DNA from: Terriglobia bacterium
GTDB lineage: Bacteria; Acidobacteriota; Terriglobia; UBA7540
Direction: 5' to 3'
DNA: 8,647 nucleotides
Assembly: GCA_030040455.1 (NCBI GenBank)
Contig: JASHTR010000013.1
Span: 1-8,647, forward strand
Below, one piece after another: positions 6,394 to 8,647 of the stretch. The notes beneath the pieces are model-generated. The model saw only the letters and a list, made by a program, of their open reading frames with translations. It was not told where the DNA came from and ran no database searches. Made by a program: the position numbers and the translations under genes. Positions within the stretch are counted from its first letter, which is position 1. Each line of letters starts with the position of its first letter.

Positions 6394-7092
6394 TTAGATC
6401 GCTTTCTGGCCAAGGGCGTAATGGGCTGGCGCAGTCCAATCAATCCAGGCGGGAGCAAGCAATAGGTCAAGCAAGGATGCTGGCAGCCGCCGATGATATT
6501 TAAAACGAAGATAATGTTCGGTGACAAGCTCAATCTTCGAGAAGCGACTTCCCAGCAAGCTGACCAACTCATTGCGGGCAAACCCGGCGTGGGCGCCGGC
6601 TTCGTTGCGAAATTCGCCGTTCCATCGCGCCCGCCAGTCCTTGGCGTTCCAGGAAATCTTTTGCCAGAAGGTTGCGTCAAAAGATCCCATGTAACCCAGC
6701 AGGCGAGTGCGGTTGGGTACACCCACGTATAGCCAACCCCCTGGCTTGAGGACACGCAGGAGCTCGTCTAGAGCCTGGCTGGCGTTGCCGACGTGTTCGA
6801 GGGAGTGAAGGGCTGCGGCGAAATCAAAGGCATCGGGTCCGAAAGGCAAATGAAGCGCATCGCCCCGCGTCACGCAGCCACAGGCGTGGGCGAGCGGTGA
6901 GAACCTCATCTCCACGTCAAGCCCAAACACCCTGCCCGTGGCGAAGGCGTGGCGCACGTAAACCACTTCGTCGCCGCTCCCACAGCCCACAAGGATGCCG
7001 CTTATTCCCTCGACGCTCTTCAAGCGCTGGCGCAGCGACGCGCAACAGTGTACCACCATTGCCGCAACTGGGAGTTCAGAGTGTGAGCCCAT
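6394..7092 (-). CDS. Class I SAM-dependent methyltransferase
   Basis: This 232-residue cytoplasmic enzyme is of the Methyltransf_11/UbiE type and transfers a methyl group from S-adenosylmethionine. Motif I, which binds SAM, is ILVGCGSGDE (33-42); the acidic residue that binds the ribose is Asp59 in VFGLDVE. GDALHLPF (77-84) and FDFAAALHSLEHV (89-101) are the next motifs, and LRVLKPGGWLYVGVPN (112-127) is the post-motif strand. The C-terminal part (about 130-232), rich in Trp and aromatic residues, probably sets substrate choice; the substrate is unknown. The ATG at 7092 was chosen; a TTG at 7113 would add seven residues but lies in a repeat arm and lacks a ribosome binding site. Neither start has a strong one. 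It lies 128 bases past ispG on the same strand, so co-transcription is possible but not clear. Confidence 0.85.
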   Translation of the reverse strand: MGSHSELPVAAMVVHCCASLRQRLKSVEGISGILVGCGSGDEVVYVRHAFATGRVFGLDVEMRFSPLAHACGCVTRGDALHLPFGPDAFDFAAALHSLEHVGNASQALDELLRVLKPGGWLYVGVPNRTRLLGYMGSFDATFWQKISWNAKDWRARWNGEFRNEAGAHAGFARNELVSLLGSRFSKIELVTEHYLRFKYHRRLPASLLDLLLAPAWIDWTAPAHYALGQKAI

Positions 7093-7106
7093 CGAAGCCA
7101 AAAAAT

Positions 7107-7176
7107 AAGTCAAAAGTTGGAAGTCGGGTGTTTTTCAGCAACCGGTTAGAACGGCAAGCCTTTTAACTTTCGACTT
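7107..7176. repeat. Imperfect inverted repeat of an AAGTC-AAAGTT motif
   Basis: AAGTCAAAAGTT (7107-7118) and AACTTTCGACTT (7165-7176) are inverted copies with 11 of 12 bases matching, 46 bases apart. Further copies of the short unit lie alongside: GGAAGTCGG just after the left arm and CGGACTTTCG just after the right arm. The pattern looks like a degenerate simple repeat built on GAAAGTC/GAAGTC. The spacer holds a palindrome, AACCGGTT (7140-7147). No coding potential is evident. Confidence 0.55.
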
Positions 7177-7208
7177 CGGACTTTCGCCATCCCCTGGCAA
7201 AGCGGAAG
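7174..7208 (-). terminator. Possible transcript-end hairpin downstream of ispG
   Basis: On the minus strand, 13 bases after the ispG stop, CTTC-CG-CTTTGCCA pairs with TGGC-(G)-AAAG-TCC-GAAG around a GGGGA loop. The core stem is 8 bp with one bulge, extended by 4 bp beyond an internal loop. No T-run follows, so it is not a canonical intrinsic terminator. It may mark a 3' end or a processing site, or just reflect the neighbouring repeats. Confidence 0.3.
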
Positions 7209-7220
7209 ACAAGTCTAAAG

Positions 7221-8390
7221 CTAAGGCTGAAGCACGGTGAGGGGACTTTCGGGCGCAGGGTCAATTTCAGCAGCGCGCGGGCTGGGCGGAACGGCGCCGG
7301 TTTTCTCAGCGACGTATCGCTCGATTTCTTCGAGTAATGCGGGAACAATCTCTTCTTCCTTCACGCGGCGGATGGCCTTGCCTTCCCGATAGATCATGCC
7401 ATTGCCCCTGCCGGCAGCAACCCCCAGGTCGGCCTCACGCGCCTCTCCCGGCCCGTTCACCGCGCACCCCATCACCGCCAGGCTAAGGGGAGTTCGGATG
7501 TGCGCCGTCGCCTTCTCAATTTCTCCGGCGATCTTGAAGAGATCAACTTCCAGCCGCCCGCAGGTGGGGCAAGCAATCACCACCGGACCGCGGCTGCGGA
7601 GTTCGAGCGCCTTGAGCAGCTCATAGGCTACTCGCACCTCCTCCACCGGATCGGTGGCAAGCGAAACACGAATCGTATCGCCAATCCCCTCCGCGAGAAG
7701 CATTCCGATTCCCGCGCAGGATTTCACGGTGCCGGAAAACTGCGTTCCCGCTTCCGTGATGCCGACGTGCAACGGGTAGTCGACTTGCTTCGCCAGCAGC
7801 CGGTAAGCAGCAACACAAAGCTTCAGGTTGGAGGCCTTGAGCGAGATGATGGTATCTGTAAAGCCGAGAGCTTCAAGAATGCGAATGTGGTAGAGCGCGC
7901 TCTCCACCATCGCTTCCGGAGTTGGGAATCCGTACTTTTCAAGCAGCCGCCTTTCCAGCGACCCGGCATTCACGCCAATTCGAATCGGGACATGCTGCTC
8001 CTGGGCACGGAGCACCACGGCCCGCACCTTCTCCGCGTCCCCGATATTGCCCGGGTTGATGCGCAGCTTGTCAAATCCGGCGTCGAGAGCCAGCAAGGCA
8101 AACTTGTATTGGAAATGAATGTCGGAAACAAGAATTGAATCCGGGCAGCGCTTGCGAATTTGCGCCAGAGCCTTTGCAGCCTCAATATCCGGCACGGCTA
8201 ACCGCACGATTTCGCATCCCGCCGCCTCCAGCTCCTGAATCTGGGCTACGGTTTTCCCGACATCCCGCGTGTCCGTCTTCGTCATAGTCTGCACGACGAT
8301 CGGAGCGCCTCCGCCAACGGTCAAGCACCCGACTTTCACCGGGCGTGTCTTGCGTCGGGGCGGAAAATGCTCATTTTCGCTGAAGTTCAT
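7221..8390 (-). CDS. ispG: 4-hydroxy-3-methylbut-2-en-1-yl diphosphate synthase (IspG/GcpE)
   Basis: This 389-residue cytoplasmic iron-sulfur enzyme makes HMBPP from 2-C-methyl-erythritol 2,4-cyclodiphosphate, the next-to-last step of the MEP isoprenoid pathway. The N-terminal TIM-barrel part contains [20 protein letters not shown] (25-44), [13 protein letters not shown] (87-99), [10 protein letters not shown] (109-118), [11 protein letters not shown] (136-146) and HVGITEAG (208-215). The C-terminal part carries the [4Fe-4S] ligands: Cys274 and Cys277 in ACPTCGR, Cys309 in [10 protein letters not shown], and Glu316 as the expected fourth ligand. The length fits the short, single-barrel bacterial form; the last 25 residues are a Pro-rich tail without known role. 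The ATG at 8390 has AGAGGA 6 bases upstream (8397-8402). The rseP gene lies just upstream on the same strand, a recurrent order in several bacterial phyla. Confidence 0.97.
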   Translation of the reverse strand: MNFSENEHFPPRRKTRPVKVGCLTVGGGAPIVVQTMTKTDTRDVGKTVAQIQELEAAGCEIVRLAVPDIEAAKALAQIRKRCPDSILVSDIHFQYKFALLALDAGFDKLRINPGNIGDAEKVRAVVLRAQEQHVPIRIGVNAGSLERRLLEKYGFPTPEAMVESALYHIRILEALGFTDTIISLKASNLKLCVAAYRLLAKQVDYPLHVGITEAGTQFSGTVKSCAGIGMLLAEGIGDTIRVSLATDPVEEVRVAYELLKALELRSRGPVVIACPTCGRLEVDLFKIAGEIEKATAHIRTPLSLAVMGCAVNGPGEAREADLGVAAGRGNGMIYREGKAIRRVKEEEIVPALLEEIERYVAEKTGAVPPSPRAAEIDPAPESPLTVLQP

Positions 8391-8405
8391 TGGATTTCCT
8401 CTTGT

Positions 8406-8487
8406 AGATTCGCTCGCTTCCGGACCGTAGGTCGCACGGGCTGACCGTAAGAATCTGCACTCCGCCTACTACTCATTCAGAATGACA
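8406..8487. repeat. Degenerate interspersed inverted-repeat element between rseP and ispG
   Basis: The element combines several inverted pieces: AGATTC (8406-8411) against GAATCT (8451-8456); two TACGGTC-type copies (GACCGTA at 8423-8429 and 8443-8449); and CATTC-A-GAATG (8474-8484). The part from AGAATCT (8450) to GAATGACA (8487) resembles the '...GCTCAGAATGACA' sequences that recur between genes in many Acidobacteriota and other soil bacteria, but with a diverged middle. It fills most of the 119-base gap and contains no reading frame of note. Confidence 0.5.
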
Positions 8488-8509
8488 TGTTACCGAACCT
8501 TTTACCGGG

Positions 8510-8647
8510 TCAATAATGGCCCAGAGCCTTGATAACGTCATTATACGTGACGAAGACCACCAGCAACAGCAGCAAAAAGATTCCGGCCTGCACGACCCTT
8601 TCTTTGAATTGAAGGCTTAAATCCCTCTGGATAGCGGCTTCGATGAA
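8510..8647 (-). CDS. rseP: RseP-family site-2 intramembrane metalloprotease (C-terminal fragment)
   Basis: Only the last 45 codons plus the TGA stop are present; the gene runs off the right edge. The peptide FIEAAIQRDLSLQFKERVVQ, then AGIFLLLLLVVFVTYNDVIK and ALGHY, matches the end of RseP/RIP proteases: a conserved 'R..S...QER' amphipathic segment followed by the last membrane helix with 'VTxND'. In other bacteria RseP cuts membrane-bound anti-sigma factors during envelope stress and clears signal peptides. The HExxH active site lies outside the window and cannot be checked. A position directly before ispG supports the call, since dxr-rseP-ispG order is common. Confidence 0.85.
   Translation of the reverse strand, partial: FIEAAIQRDLSLQFKERVVQAGIFLLLLLVVFVTYNDVIKALGHY

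Noticed and set aside
7093..7113. TTG start for the methyltransferase at 7113
   Set aside because: No ribosome binding site precedes it and it falls inside a repeat arm; the ATG at 7092 keeps all methyltransferase motifs.
7500..8138. 212-codon open frame on the plus strand
   Set aside because: It is antisense to ispG, whose catalytic motifs are intact throughout.

Overview
The window looks like chromosomal DNA of an Acidobacteriota (Terriglobia-type) bacterium. The reasons are the Oar-like TonB-dependent receptor with an N-terminal carboxypeptidase-regulatory domain, the IPT/TIG lipoprotein with a Gly/Ser-rich linker beside a matrixin-type protease, the rseP-ispG gene order, and moderately high GC. 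The assignment rests on protein character only; there is no rRNA or other phylogenetic marker here. The window holds two convergent gene blocks and no gene-free stretch longer than about 190 bases.

Plus-strand block (1-3292). It opens with the last 36 codons of an RND efflux pump inner-membrane subunit. Two bases later comes a small membrane-anchored or secreted protein with a His-triplet and a CPAC motif. After a strong intercistronic hairpin there is a 917-residue outer-membrane TonB-dependent receptor. A clear intrinsic terminator at 3342-3378, preceded by a G-run cluster, closes this block. The pump and the His/Cys protein suggest, but do not prove, metal or toxic-compound handling.

Minus-strand block, read from right to left. 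It starts with the C-terminus of a site-2-type membrane protease (rseP). Then come ispG (methylerythritol phosphate isoprenoid pathway) and a class I SAM-dependent methyltransferase. A separate three-gene unit for exported proteins follows (6248 down to 3481): an IPT/TIG lipoprotein, an uncharacterised exported protein whose C-terminal third resembles the beta-barrel domain of VirB10/TrbI, and a matrixin-like zinc metalloprotease. Its junctions are 0 and 5 bases, so the three are probably translated in a coupled way and work together at or outside the cell surface. A candidate promoter and a 5'-leader hairpin lie just upstream.

The intergenic spaces (3293-3480, 6249-6393, 7093-7220, 8391-8509) hold the terminator, the leader, diverged AAGTC/AAAGT-type repeats and a degenerate interspersed element. 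No RNA gene, insertion sequence or CRISPR array was seen. The most interesting item is the three-gene exported unit, above all its unnamed middle protein.
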